Shown: one piece after another, positions 10,025-20,199 of the stretch | Layout: every line of letters begins with the position of its first letter | Numbering within the stretch: position 1 is the stretch's first letter | Source of the DNA: Zychaea mexicana | Lineage: Eukaryota > Mucoromycota > Mucoromycetes > Mucorales > Lichtheimiaceae | Direction: 5' to 3' | Length of the DNA: 64,000 nucleotides | Assembly (NCBI RefSeq): GCF_025766255.1 | Contig: NW_026516710.1 | Span: 1-64,000, forward strand | The notes under the pieces: model-generated | What the model was told of the DNA's origin: nothing | The model's input: the letters and a program-made list of their open reading frames with translations, nothing else | Database searches by the model: none | Position numbers and translations under genes: made by a program

Positions 10025-11494
10025 TTTTTTTTAAATAAATTTTTTTAATATGCATAATTTAAAACTCTGAAGTTAAAAAAATTCAATAATTTATATATAA
10101 TTTATTATAAAATCTCAACTATAGGCATAGTGCTTAACCCTCTGAGACGGGCTAAAAAAAGACCAGTAAAAATCATTTATCAACTGACTATCAAATTCAA
10201 ATCAAAGATAATGTTTTTTGCTTACTGATAAAAATCGCACTTCAGCGCAAAGTCCATGACTTTTTCCTCTACGGACACAAGATCAGTTCCTTCCTCTGCT
10301 GCTTGTGCCTTTGTGGAGTCCAATAACCAGAAGTCTTTTTTATGCACGTCTATGAACTTTCGAAAACGTTCACATAAGGCATCCTTATCTTATTGGCAGA
10401 TTCTTGCTTTTAGAGTAGGTAAGGAAAAGGATGACAATGGATGCGAAGGTGATGAGGAACTAGGAACAGGTGCAATAGGCGAGATAGCCGTGTTGTTATT
10501 GCTGGGTGTGGAAGCTGTACGCATTGCATTGTTGTTATTATTATATTGTTGATGGTTTCAAAAGAAGTAGCAATAGTTACAGCTTTTATATCAATACTGG
10601 CATAATAACTAGAACGCGAGAACAAAAGAAGACTAACCATACACGAAAGCTTACCGAACAATTTTCTCCAGCTGACTCTGCTTTTGGTCTTATGTGTTTT
10701 AATTGATTTAATATGTTGTTATGGTAATATATGGCAGATCTGTCACAGAAAAGTACTTACCAGAGCCTTGTTCAATTGGTGTGCTTGTTTCTGTATTATT
10801 CCTGACCAAAATCTGTCAGCCGATTTCCCAAAAGGAGTGTTTTGAGTGATGAAGTCGAGATTTTTGTCAACGAAATCAGCGATGCTAGGATCCTGTTCGT
10901 TTTGCAGGTAATCGCGAATAACTTGTAAAAAATATAATTTAGTTTATTACGCGTTAAAGGCGCTCTTCTACATGAGTTCCTTTGTTTCCCCCACCTTTAT
11001 CAACTTCTTCGGTTGCCATGGAAATGATTGATGCAATTTTAACGGAGCAACAATATGCAAGCACACAATCCGATTTCCCCAACTTGAGAGAAAATTGCAC
11101 CGCCACCAAAATTGGGTTTTTTCTTTCTCTTTTCACCCACACAACAACACATTCAAACTGGTAAGAGAGTTCTTATCATAGATTAATATTGTTTAAATCT
11201 TTTTCTGATATTTTTTTTGATAGTATATTAACATTCTCTCGCATTGGTGCCGGTTCATCGTATTGATAAGGGAAGGTGTAAGTTATGGTCTCCTTGAATT
11301 TTACATTAAAAAAAAAGAGGATGGAGGGATCGTCGTTATGTCATCTGGAATCAAAGCTAAAACTAACGCTTGCATTTATTTTAGTATGAAACAGATTTTT
11401 CTTCCTAATTATCGCTTACGATTATTGTCAAAGGGTTCTTGATGGACCCATAGCACATTGTTCTGCTTTGGTTCCCACTCGTTGTAACCCGAGT

Positions 11495-12058
11495 AGGCTG
11501 CGATGAACCCATGTAGTTCGTTCTGCCACTGCTTTCCGCTCCATAACTACACTTTTTTGTTGTTATGCGATGAACCCATGTAGTTCGTTCTGCCGCTGCT
11601 TTCCGCTCCTGTCTGCGCCCAAGTAGTTATGCGATGAACCCATGTAGTTCGTTCTGCCACTGCTTTCCCTCCATAACTACACTTTTTTGTTGTTATGCGA
11701 TGAACCCATGTAGTTCGTTCTGCCACTGCTTTCCGCTCCATAACTACACTTTTTTGTCGTTATGCGATGTCCACGTAGTTCGTTCTGCCGTGCTTTCCGC
11801 TCCATAACTACACTTTTTTGTCGTTATGCGATGTCCACGTAGTTCGTTCTGCCGTGCTTTCCGCTCCATAACTACACTTTTTTGTCGTTATGCGATGTCC
11901 ACGTAGTTCGTTCTGCCGTGCTTTCCGCTCCATAACTACACTTTTTTGTCATTATGCGATGTCCACGTAGTTCGTTCTGCCGTGCTTTCCGCTCCATAAC
12001 TACACTTTTTTGTTCTTATGCGATTTCCACGTAGTTCTTTCTGCCTGCTTTCCGCTCA
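11495..12058. repeat. 64-bp minisatellite, about 9 copies
   Basis: The expanded version of the minisatellite seen at 4067-4312. The first four copies have a variant core (GCGATGAACCCATGTAGTTC) and one of these carries a short inserted segment. The later copies match the unit 1 consensus. Two clustered variant types show that expansion happened after the array formed. Confidence 0.88.
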
Positions 12059-12928
12059 CACATATTTCATTTTCTACTTATCTTAACTAACCAGTATATA
12101 AATCTTTCAAGAAGTACGAGCGTTTCGGTTTTGTAAACAGTCGAAACGAACATGGTGATCGCCAAGCGAAGTTTTGGCAGCGTATAAAGAAGTGAACTTC
12201 CCGGATGTCAAAACACTGACGATCAGTAGCAAAAAACACGCGAGCGACACAAATGCTCGCATTTGAAAAACGTGCGGAAAGCAGCGCACGATGCACTCGG
12301 CAAAGGCGTCGACCGTTGCATTTGGCAGTGCAGACGCTTAATATGCACGAACTGTAGATTTGTTGCTCGTCAGGATATACATGGCGAGCATGCGTATATC
12401 CACATCTGGATGCTTCTTGGGTACAAAGAAACTATTTTGTTTTACACCGTGACCATACGTCTTAACAACGTGTTCATAGTTTCTAAGAGCAGGACTATTA
12501 TTGCTCTTATCATATAGTGTTTTGAAGATTTTGTCTCACGATGCTCGCCAGTACCGCGATACAGAAGATCGTGTCGTTCAAATATTGTCACGTTGGCATT
12601 TTGCGGGTCTAGGGCAAAATTCAGAGCTCGGATGCGACTGTAAGTATGATCTTCAATGTGTTTCCTTCTACATAGCTTAATGTTGTATGTAATGAGAAAT
12701 CTCAGTCTAAGAGAGTACCACAGCTGCCCGGGATCTTTGTGGCTCGGTCTGCTGACTCACCTGAACACGGTGCAGGCCGAGGAACCTTCTCAACAGTTTG
12801 CCGAAATCGAAATTACGTTCAACACAACGCATCAACCAGCTTAAAGGACCACCAGCACCAACATTACCAGCACCAGCTGGAGACGTAGTGCGGGTAAGCA
12901 TAATGATATAGCTTAGGATGGATAGGGC
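12059..12928. other. Conserved array spacer, second copy
   Basis: A repeat of the segment at 4313-5177 with a few substitutions, one of which interrupts a plus-strand open frame that is open in the other copies. It ends where hAT copy C begins. No gene is assigned. Confidence 0.4.
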
Positions 12929-13855
12929 TAGGGGTCACAATTGGACGGGTCGGGTCGGGTCAAGGGTCTGACCTGTTGACCCACGGGTCAAGAAAACACT
13001 GACCCGACCCGACCCGTTCAACCCGACGGGTCAAAACTCGGGTTGACGGGTCACTACTGATTTTGATTTGGTGACAAAGGAGGTGTCAATCAACCTGAGC
13101 TTGAGCACTGGAAGTGCAAAACTACATGTATACACAGCTCTCTAGGATGATGGCACACAAATTCCTAGCACTGCTAGCAATATCTACGTTTTGTGTGATT
13201 ATTCTTAAAGGTAAAGGGTTTGTGCCATAACAAAAGAAATCGTTTGCGCTCACATGCATTAAAGAAAGCATAATGGTTAAAGTGTGGTTAAAAATCGACT
13301 TCCTTTAAATGCCCCTAATCCTTTTCCCTTTTCCCTTTTCTTTTCATTTCTTCCTTCTTCTTTCATTTCTCTTTTCTTAATTCCTTCTACGTCTTTTGTC
13401 AAATCTCGTCTCTCACTGCCACTCTCTATTGTCTATTCTCATTGTACTATTGCTACTTCTTTACTTTGCTACTTCTTTACTTTGCTGCTTCTTTACTTTG
13501 CTACTTCTTTACTACTATTACATATATTGCTTATAGCTTACTTATCTTACACTTTTGAATATAAAATATGATCCCACAATGAAAAAGAATATAAGTACGT
13601 TTTATGTTACAGTTCTATAGCAGACATATTGACAACTACATCTTTAATATAATGATCCTTTCCAACAAGAAGATTGACTACTTGAATACAAGTACCTCAT
13701 AGATATCATATGTATACACGGGTCACAACGGGTCAACGGGTCGGGTCAAGGGTTAGACGGGTTGACCCGCGGGTCAGAAAAGCATCAACCTGACCCATTG
13801 ACCCGTCCTCAACCCGCGGGTCGGTTTTGACCCGCGGGTCAGATTGCGACCCCTA
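12929..13855. mobile_element. Non-autonomous hAT-like element (copy C, unit junction)
   Basis: A 927-bp copy with the same TIRs and sub-terminal GGGTC arrays as copies A and B, with four internal 16-bp units. One base of the left TIR differs (TAGGGGTCACAA). Its flanks are identical to those of copy B and again lack an 8-bp duplication, so it was copied with the array unit rather than inserted independently. Confidence 0.85.
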
Positions 13856-14386
13856 CTTCTATTTCATCTCTTTTGCTTAATACTTAGCATTTCATCCAGA
13901 TTTATCAACTTTTCTTATACTATCCATCCTATTAAACGGGATTCGTAACTCTTACACAAACTAAGACGTTACACTATCATCTCATAGCTCTTCATATCTC
14001 AAATGCTACTCCCTCACTGGTCCTATTAGATATCATATAAGAGCCATCTGCCATAATTTGTTATATACAATATGCTTCGTTATTATGTACAGTAATGTTT
14101 CATCCTAAAGACAAGAACGTACGTTACATATACCATGCCATCAATGAAAAGAAGCGTTTGTGATGATTTTATAAGCATGAAATATTATGCAGCATCATAA
14201 TAACCAAATAATTTTTATTGTATGATCGGTGCACATTTTACGTTTTAAAGTATTTTGTTTTTGTTGGCGAAATGTAGGAGAGATGTCGAAAATGTTGGAG
14301 ATGTAAGTTTTGAACGAATGAATGAATTGTTGGTATATATCAGTGTTAGAAAAAGACATTGAACTTGAGGTAAAGTGAGTGTGGAA
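13856..14386. other. Spacer between hAT copy C and gene X copy 3
   Basis: A near-identical copy of 6,089-6,619 with no recognisable gene or RNA. Confidence 0.5.
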
Positions 14387-15735
14387 TCATTGTGATATCT
14401 TTCTTTTTTTTGATGATGATGATGGTGTTGATGATGACGATGATGATGATGATAAAAGAAAGTTTGGGGGAAGGCACCAATGGTTGCCACCTGTTGACAT
14501 TGTTAATGGCTGAGCGACATCATCTAACAATTCAACGGTTTCATCTACAATTCTTCTTCCATTGTATGCGAGAGTCATTAGCGGGAGTAATCGAGAAATC
14601 AAGTTTGAGTCGGTGTGGGGAAACTCCAATGGCTCGGTTTTTCTTATGCGTGTAATGAGTCCAGCAGGGACGTCGACATCCAAAAGTGCTGCACTACCAC
14701 CTAATGAATATATCAAGAAGTACTTCTATGTTAATACATGCTTCGTGTATAAAGTAGCATCTTTTATCCAGGAGTTTGGTACAAAAAGTATATTGACCTG
14801 AAACACTATATCCAGTGACGTGACATGCATAAAGAAGACTTGGATGGTAAGTGACCGAAAGCAGCATGTCTATTAGCACTAAAGGCAACTTGATCGCACT
14901 GTCACGGAACGCTTTCGTTTGATCACGAGCGGCTCCAACTTCAGAGCATCCCAGCTCTTTCGATCCATATTTAAAAATTGTATCGCCCCTGCGACCCATC
15001 CTTCGATTCGAGATGGCAGTGATTGATGATAATTGCCGGGATGAATTGATGGCATTGGCGTTCGCTTCGCTCGAAATCTCGGTGCTGTAGAACGAAAAAA
15101 GATTATTAGATTGTATGTAATTTGCTCTACTATCTTCAGCCGTCTAATATCTTACCCTTTTGCTACAACGTCAGACCCAAGGAATATAGTATTAAGCAGC
15201 CCAAATGGAAGGTACTGCTGATCTGTTTCGGGCATATTGGTAATGCTGAATGACTTGGTTCTGAGAAAAAGACGTGCAATGTTTTGTAGTTCCGTCGCGA
15301 ACCACACCTTTAGATGTTCGGTGGAAGGGTCATCGATTTCTATGCTCCTGGCATATTTAAAAACTTCGACACTTGTTTTCTTTATAGAGAAAGATAAGCA
15401 TATAGTACTGTTGCTGATGTTATCGTTGTTCTTTTTCATTATCATATATACATACGACGCCTTTTAATTCTCTGTAGTATTCTTTAAGAAATTCTGGTTC
15501 TTGACATTGAAGTGGCCCACCTTCGTTTATGATCTCATTCAATTCAGCTTCGGTGAAAACTGAACGCCAATTCTTGTCAGTGAGGTCCAAGATTAGCGAC
15601 TGAGGGGGTTAAACCTTAGTTGCTGTTTTTTATGTAAACAAAGACTTGAGAATTATTAAAGGGTTGAGATTAATTCTAGTAGTTGAGAATTTTCAAAATT
15701 GAATTCTATAATAAATAATAAAAAAGTAATTAAAT

Positions 15736-17285
15736 ATGGAATCAGAATATAATATTGAAGAACAAATAAATAATGAAGTAGATAAAATTGTTATTAATAA
15801 TTGGGGATTTTTGGATAAAAACTGGCCTATCATACAATATAATTATAAACATAGAACTGAAATAAAACATATAAAATTAATAGATGAAATAAAAAAAGAA
15901 TTAGTAGATAAATTAGGATATATTGTAGTTTTCTTCTTTTTGACAGTAATTTATACGAATAAGGAATATCCGGGACCATATTTTGAAATTGAAAAAGGAT
16001 TATTTTTATTGTATCATTTAGTTTCAGGTATTTCTGGAATAGAAATAAATAAATATCTTCCACAAAGTAGCTTTCATAAATATTATAAGAAATTTTGGAT
16101 AGATGAAGAAAATTATAAAAGAATAAATAAAATTATAAATAAATCATTATTAAATATGTTTTCAAATATAAAATTAAGAGTATTATTAGCTCATAAACAT
16201 AATCCATCACTATTTAAACATATAACATTAATAATTGATGGTCATGATAGTAGAATTAATTATGTTAATACAGATATAAAACGTGAAAAATTATTTTCGT
16301 ATAAATTTAAAAAAATGGTCTCAGAACATAAATTATTAGTGATGTAAATGATATGGTACTATATATTTCAAAATCTGATATGTGTGCAGAAAGTTCTGAT
16401 GGATCTATGTTTTTAAATATGAAATTATATAATAAATTAAATAATTATGATGTTTTAGCAATGGATGGTGGTTATACACTTTTTATCAACTAGTTCATTG
16501 AATTATCCAGTGAAAAAGGTATTGATTTCAATAATAGTAGTTTTATATATCCTATTAGAAAGGAAGTTAATATTGATTTGAATGCTGATGAAAGACATTT
16601 TAATGATGTTTTTGGAAGTTTTCGTTCAAAAGTTGAAAATCAATTTTCAGAAATAGGTAATAAATTTAATAGATTTAGTAGTAGTAATTCAATTGCCAAA
16701 ATAGATAATATTAAATTCTATAATCTACAGTTCCGTTTAGCATGTTTACTAAAAAATATACAGAAATTCAGTGATAAATTCAATATAAATATACAACCTC
16801 ATCACAAATTATGGGAAACTAAAAATTTTGAATTTCCATTTGAAGCTAAATTAATAGATATTGTTATTAGTAATTCTATAGAACAAGCAAAAAGAAAAGA
16901 TGAAATGTTAGAATTACAAAAAAATTTATTATCTTTAGATATAAATAATGAACGAATGGAAGTTGATGATTATAGTGATAAAAATAAAGAAGATAGTAGT
17001 AATGATGATATACCAAAATTCAATGAAAAGAAACGAAGAAGAAAAGGTAAAGGAAAAGAAAGAGAAAATAATATACAATCTATAAGAAATATAGGAAGTT
17101 CTAGTGAGTCATATGAAATCGAACAGATTATTAGGCATAAATATGAAAATAATACATATATGTTTTCAATTAAATGGAAAAATTACGGGCATAAACATAA
17201 TAGTTGGTTATCAAGTGATAAATTTAATGAAAAAGATTTACTGATAGCATATATTGAAAAGCATAACATTGATATAGAATTATAA
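15736..17285 (+). pseudogene. DDE-chromodomain transposase, copy 3, broken
   Basis: Nearly identical to the intact copy at 7970-9520 but inactive. One A is lost from the poly-A run near 16309-16315 (after about residue 193), shifting the frame. Codon Q199 is also TAA as in copy 1, and Q253 is changed from CAG to TAG (16491-16493). The remainder through the chromodomain is otherwise open. Confidence 0.88.
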
Positions 17286-17289
17286 AATC

Positions 17290-19354
17290 TAAGGTAAAAT
17301 GTTATTAAAACATAAGAAAAAAGGATTTCCAATAGTTATTTTTATTAGTTTTCTTTTTTGTTTTTTTTTTCTTTTTCATGATAGGATCATCTACCTTTTG
17401 TATAAAATTTTCAATTTTTTTTCTTTTTTCAAGAATATGATTTCGGTTATGTTTCCTACAAACAAATTTCTTTTTATCACCTTTTTTAGGTATTTTTTTT
17501 CCACAGAATTTACCTTCATCTTTTCCTCTTTTAAACTTATGAGTACAGAAGCTATTATCTTCTATTAAATAGGGAAGGGTGCTTACGATTTCAATCCCAG
17601 CGTAAAATCCAGATTTGGAAATTTCACTTTGTAACGGCCATGCTTTTTTAACGTTGCACGTTCCTGGGAGACTTGGGTAAACTTCAACTTTGTGCCGTCT
17701 TCCTAGACTATTACCACATTGCATTTCTCAATATGAGCTCTGAAGAGGTGTGCTACTTGATTTCATTTGCCATCAACGACATTTGATGTCTTTCTGTAAA
17801 AATCGTTGAGCATTTTGCACCGTTAGCCGGGATTCTGACAGACTGCTCTAGATGAGCTACAAATTTACTAACTATTTTTTTTCTGCACATTTCTCGACAA
17901 AGCAGTCGACCGATCATGTCTGTCACTGTGGCTCGGATCGCAATGAGCCATGTCCAGTGCATTCTCGCAGTGTTTCAGTAGAATAGGCAACGCATATTTT
18001 AACCATGTGTATTTGAATATTACTGCTGCAGCTGTTTGCTTATAAAGCTACAGATAGTTCGTTTTTGTAAAAACTTTTGCGCCTACGTTTTGTATCTGTG
18101 GCTCGAGCACCCATCGTAGGCAGTAGGCGTAATCATAGAGAATGCCCACTTAACCCTATCAACTGCGGTACTGTGTACTTACTAATTTTTTGGTGATAAT
18201 GCAATATTCGCTGAAGATTACTGACAATCCTCCTGCTACACTTCCTATAGCTACTACCTCGCCACCATCACCTGCACCTATCATCAACAGTTCGCCTCCA
18301 CCAACTTCTCCTGCTGTCGCTGCCCCACCTTTTACAGCTTCGGGTTTAGAGCGGGGCAGCGCCCTAACGGGAGGGTCAGCGGGAGGGAACGTCCTGCAAA
18401 TATAATTATCAATGTCATATTAGCAAAAGCATCTAGATCGTAACAAATAATAGAATTTCGGGCCTTTGCTTTGGTAAGTAAGTAGGGCGAGCAAAGCGAG
18501 CTTTGTTTAGGGTGTACGGTCACATCTTTAGTAGGTAGAGCGAACAAAGCGTGCTTATTTTAGGGTGTAACAATCACATTTTTAGTAAGTATGATAGAGC
18601 GAACACAACGGCCTAGGTATAGGGTGCAACAATCACACCTTTCATGATGTCCCAGAATTTCCACCTCAACAATTGTCCAATACCCGTTTCAAGAGCAAGA
18701 GAATTCCACCTCTAAGATTTTGACCTGTAAATTTTACGAAGAAGCTGAACACGATCTGTTCAGTTGCGAGGATTGCCCGGGTATTGGACATGAATCGTCT
18801 GAGAGTTCGGAGTGCATTAACTCGAGTAGCTGACACAGTAATCAGCTACATAATCTTAATCTGAAAGAGCCTTTAGGCATTTTTAGTGCAGTGACGACAA
18901 TGACTTCAAGACCAAAATTATAAAAAACACCATTCTCACTCCTGTCAAGCAGAACAAATTTTCAGCATTGTTTGAAGGTAAAAGGGGGGTGGTAGGGGGC
19001 ATTGCCCCCACCCGGGGTCTGGGGCAGAGCCCCAGTAAACTGGTCCCTGGAGGACAGATGCTGACACGCAGCGAAGCGGAGGGGCTCACATCGTCCGGAA
19101 GCGAAGCGGAGGGACCAGTTTATCTATAGAAAGATATAGAAAATAGTCTGTTGAAAATAAATCCTTTATTTTTTTATTAATTTTTTTTTAATATTTTTAA
19201 TTATATTTTGTTCTATAAAATGATCAAATTCAGATTGTATAAAGGTATCTAATTCATTACGTAAACATAAAGATAGCTGAATGTGATTGAGTGGTAGAAA
19301 TTCATTTAGACAAACCATTACGATAATACTTTTTATATAATAAAACAAATTCAA
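17290..19354 (-). pseudogene. Transposon-encoded zinc-motif protein, copy 3, broken
   Basis: The 3' part (17290-17559) and 5' part (19120-19354) of the 166-codon ORF are separated by the 1.56-kb insert, which has a 5-bp duplication TTATC. The Cys/His cluster lies in the 3' fragment. An extra base in a poly-T tract also shifts the frame near the end of the 3' fragment. Confidence 0.85.
17560..19119. mobile_element. Unclassified 1.56-kb insertion with GC-rich palindromes
   Basis: Bounded by the duplication TTATC (17555-17559 and 19120-19124); the empty site is visible in transposon copies 1 and 2. No matching terminal inverted repeats or LTRs were found. The right 180 bp hold strong palindromes, GGGGGCATTGCCCCC and GGGGCAGAGCCCC, plus two AGCGAAGCGGAGGG repeats. 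The centre (about 18,480-18,640) has three imperfect tandem copies of a roughly 60-bp unit containing GAGCGAACAAAGCG and AGGGTGTAACAATCACA. The left 170 bp read on the minus strand as a coding-like fragment (YPSLPGTCNVKKAWPLQSEI) of unknown family. It is probably a non-autonomous element or a captured fragment. Confidence 0.7.
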
Positions 19355-19914
19355 TTTTTTTTAAATAAATTTTTTTAATATGCATAATTTAAAACTCTGA
19401 AGTTAAAAAAATTCAATAATTTATATATAATTTATTATAAAATCTCAACTATAGGCATAGTGCTTAACCCTCTGAGACGGGCTAAAAAAAGACCAGTAAA
19501 AATCATTTATCAACTGACTATTAAATTCAAATCAAAGATAATGTTTTTTGCTTACTGATAAAAATCGCACTTCAGTGCAAAGTCCATAACTTTTTCCTCT
19601 ACGGACACAAGATCAGTTCCTTCCTCTGCTGCTTATGCCTTTGTGGAGTCCAATAACCAGAAGTCTTTTTTATGCACGTCTATGAACTTTCGAAAACGTT
19701 CACGTAAGGCATCCTTATCTTGTTGGCAGATTCTTGCTTTTAGAGTAGGTAAGGAAAAGGATGACAATAGATGCGAAGGTGATGAGGAACTAGGAACAGG
19801 TGCAATAGGCGAGATAGCCGTGTTGTTATTGCTGGGTGTGGAAGCTGTACGCATTGCATTGTTGTTATTATTATATTGTTGATGGTTTCAAAAGAAGTAG
19901 CAATAGTTACAGCT

Positions 19915-20139
19915 TGTGGTGTTCAACAATAGAAAGGGACTAGAAGTCTTCGAGATTGCTGTTTAATTCAAAAAGAATGAATGAACTATCCTTCACTTGT
20001 TTTCTACAGCTATTTATACACGACCAGGGTCTGTGACGATGAAAAGAAAAACCAGATAAATGATAGATCCGCTCAGCAACCTGACCAATACTTCTTGACG
20101 CTGGTTTCTAATCGAAACCGCTGTAAGTCAGCCACGACA
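19915..20139 (-). repeat. 3' LTR of the Gypsy element
   Basis: A 225-bp terminal repeat, downstream in the sense of the element. It matches the 5' LTR without visible differences. On the coding strand it holds a TATA-like box (GTATAAATAGC) about 100 bases from its end. Confidence 0.95.
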
Positions 20140-20199
20140 TAACCCCCCTCCAGGTTGTTGCAACCGGAAAGAAGAAGTGGTGATCTGAAAGTAGGTCGA

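Larger units (their letters stand above)
7835..10145 (+). mobile_element. AT-rich DDE-chromodomain DNA transposon, copy 2 (intact)
   Basis: A 2,311-bp element with imperfect terminal inverted repeats, TGAGGGGGTTAAACCTTA at the left and TCAGAGGGTTAAGCACTA (reverse complement) at the right. It is flanked by a 3-bp duplication GAC (7832-7834 and 10146-10148). Removing the element and one GAC restores an open exon of gene X, which supports the boundaries. It encodes a transposase (+) and a convergent zinc-motif protein (-) separated by three bases. The DDE spacing, imperfect TIRs and 3-bp duplication fit a PIF/Harbinger or IS5-like origin. Base composition is far more AT-rich than the surrounding DNA. 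Confidence 0.88.
6620..11019 (-). pseudogene. Gene X copy 2, split by the transposon (PD-(D/E)XK-like family, tentative)
   Basis: Splice signals and phase give eight exons: 11019-10995, 10921-10761, 10677-10655, 10501-10226, 10151-10146 joined to 7831-7690, 7613-7390, 7317-7031 and 6933-6620. Together they make 1,458 coding bases (485 aa) once the 2.3-kb transposon and one copy of its GAC duplication are ignored. A Ser/Pro/Asn-rich linker lies around residues 70-95. The region GRRGDTIF...ELGCSEVG resembles the core of PD-(D/E)XK nuclease-like proteins expanded in Mucoromycota, which is a tentative reading. The tail is poly-Ser followed by KKRK. Two stops break this copy: TAA at 10390-10392 (exon 4) and TAG at 7536-7538 (a Trp codon in exon 6). 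Confidence 0.6.
5178..12928. repeat. Segmental array, unit 2 (complete)
   Basis: This complete unit of 7,751 bp runs from the start of one hAT element to the start of the next. In order it contains hAT, the 3' half of gene X, transposon copy 2, the 5' half of gene X, the minisatellite and the spacer. It is longer than unit 1 over the comparable part mainly because the 64-bp minisatellite has about nine repeats instead of about four. It carries the only intact transposase ORF of the array. Confidence 0.9.
15601..19475 (+). mobile_element. AT-rich DDE-chromodomain DNA transposon, copy 3 (interrupted)
   Basis: The third copy of the element, with the same terminal repeats and the GAC duplication at 15598-15600 and 19476-19478. 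It is enlarged by a 1.56-kb insertion at 17560-19119 in the zinc-motif ORF. Both of its genes are broken. Confidence 0.87.
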
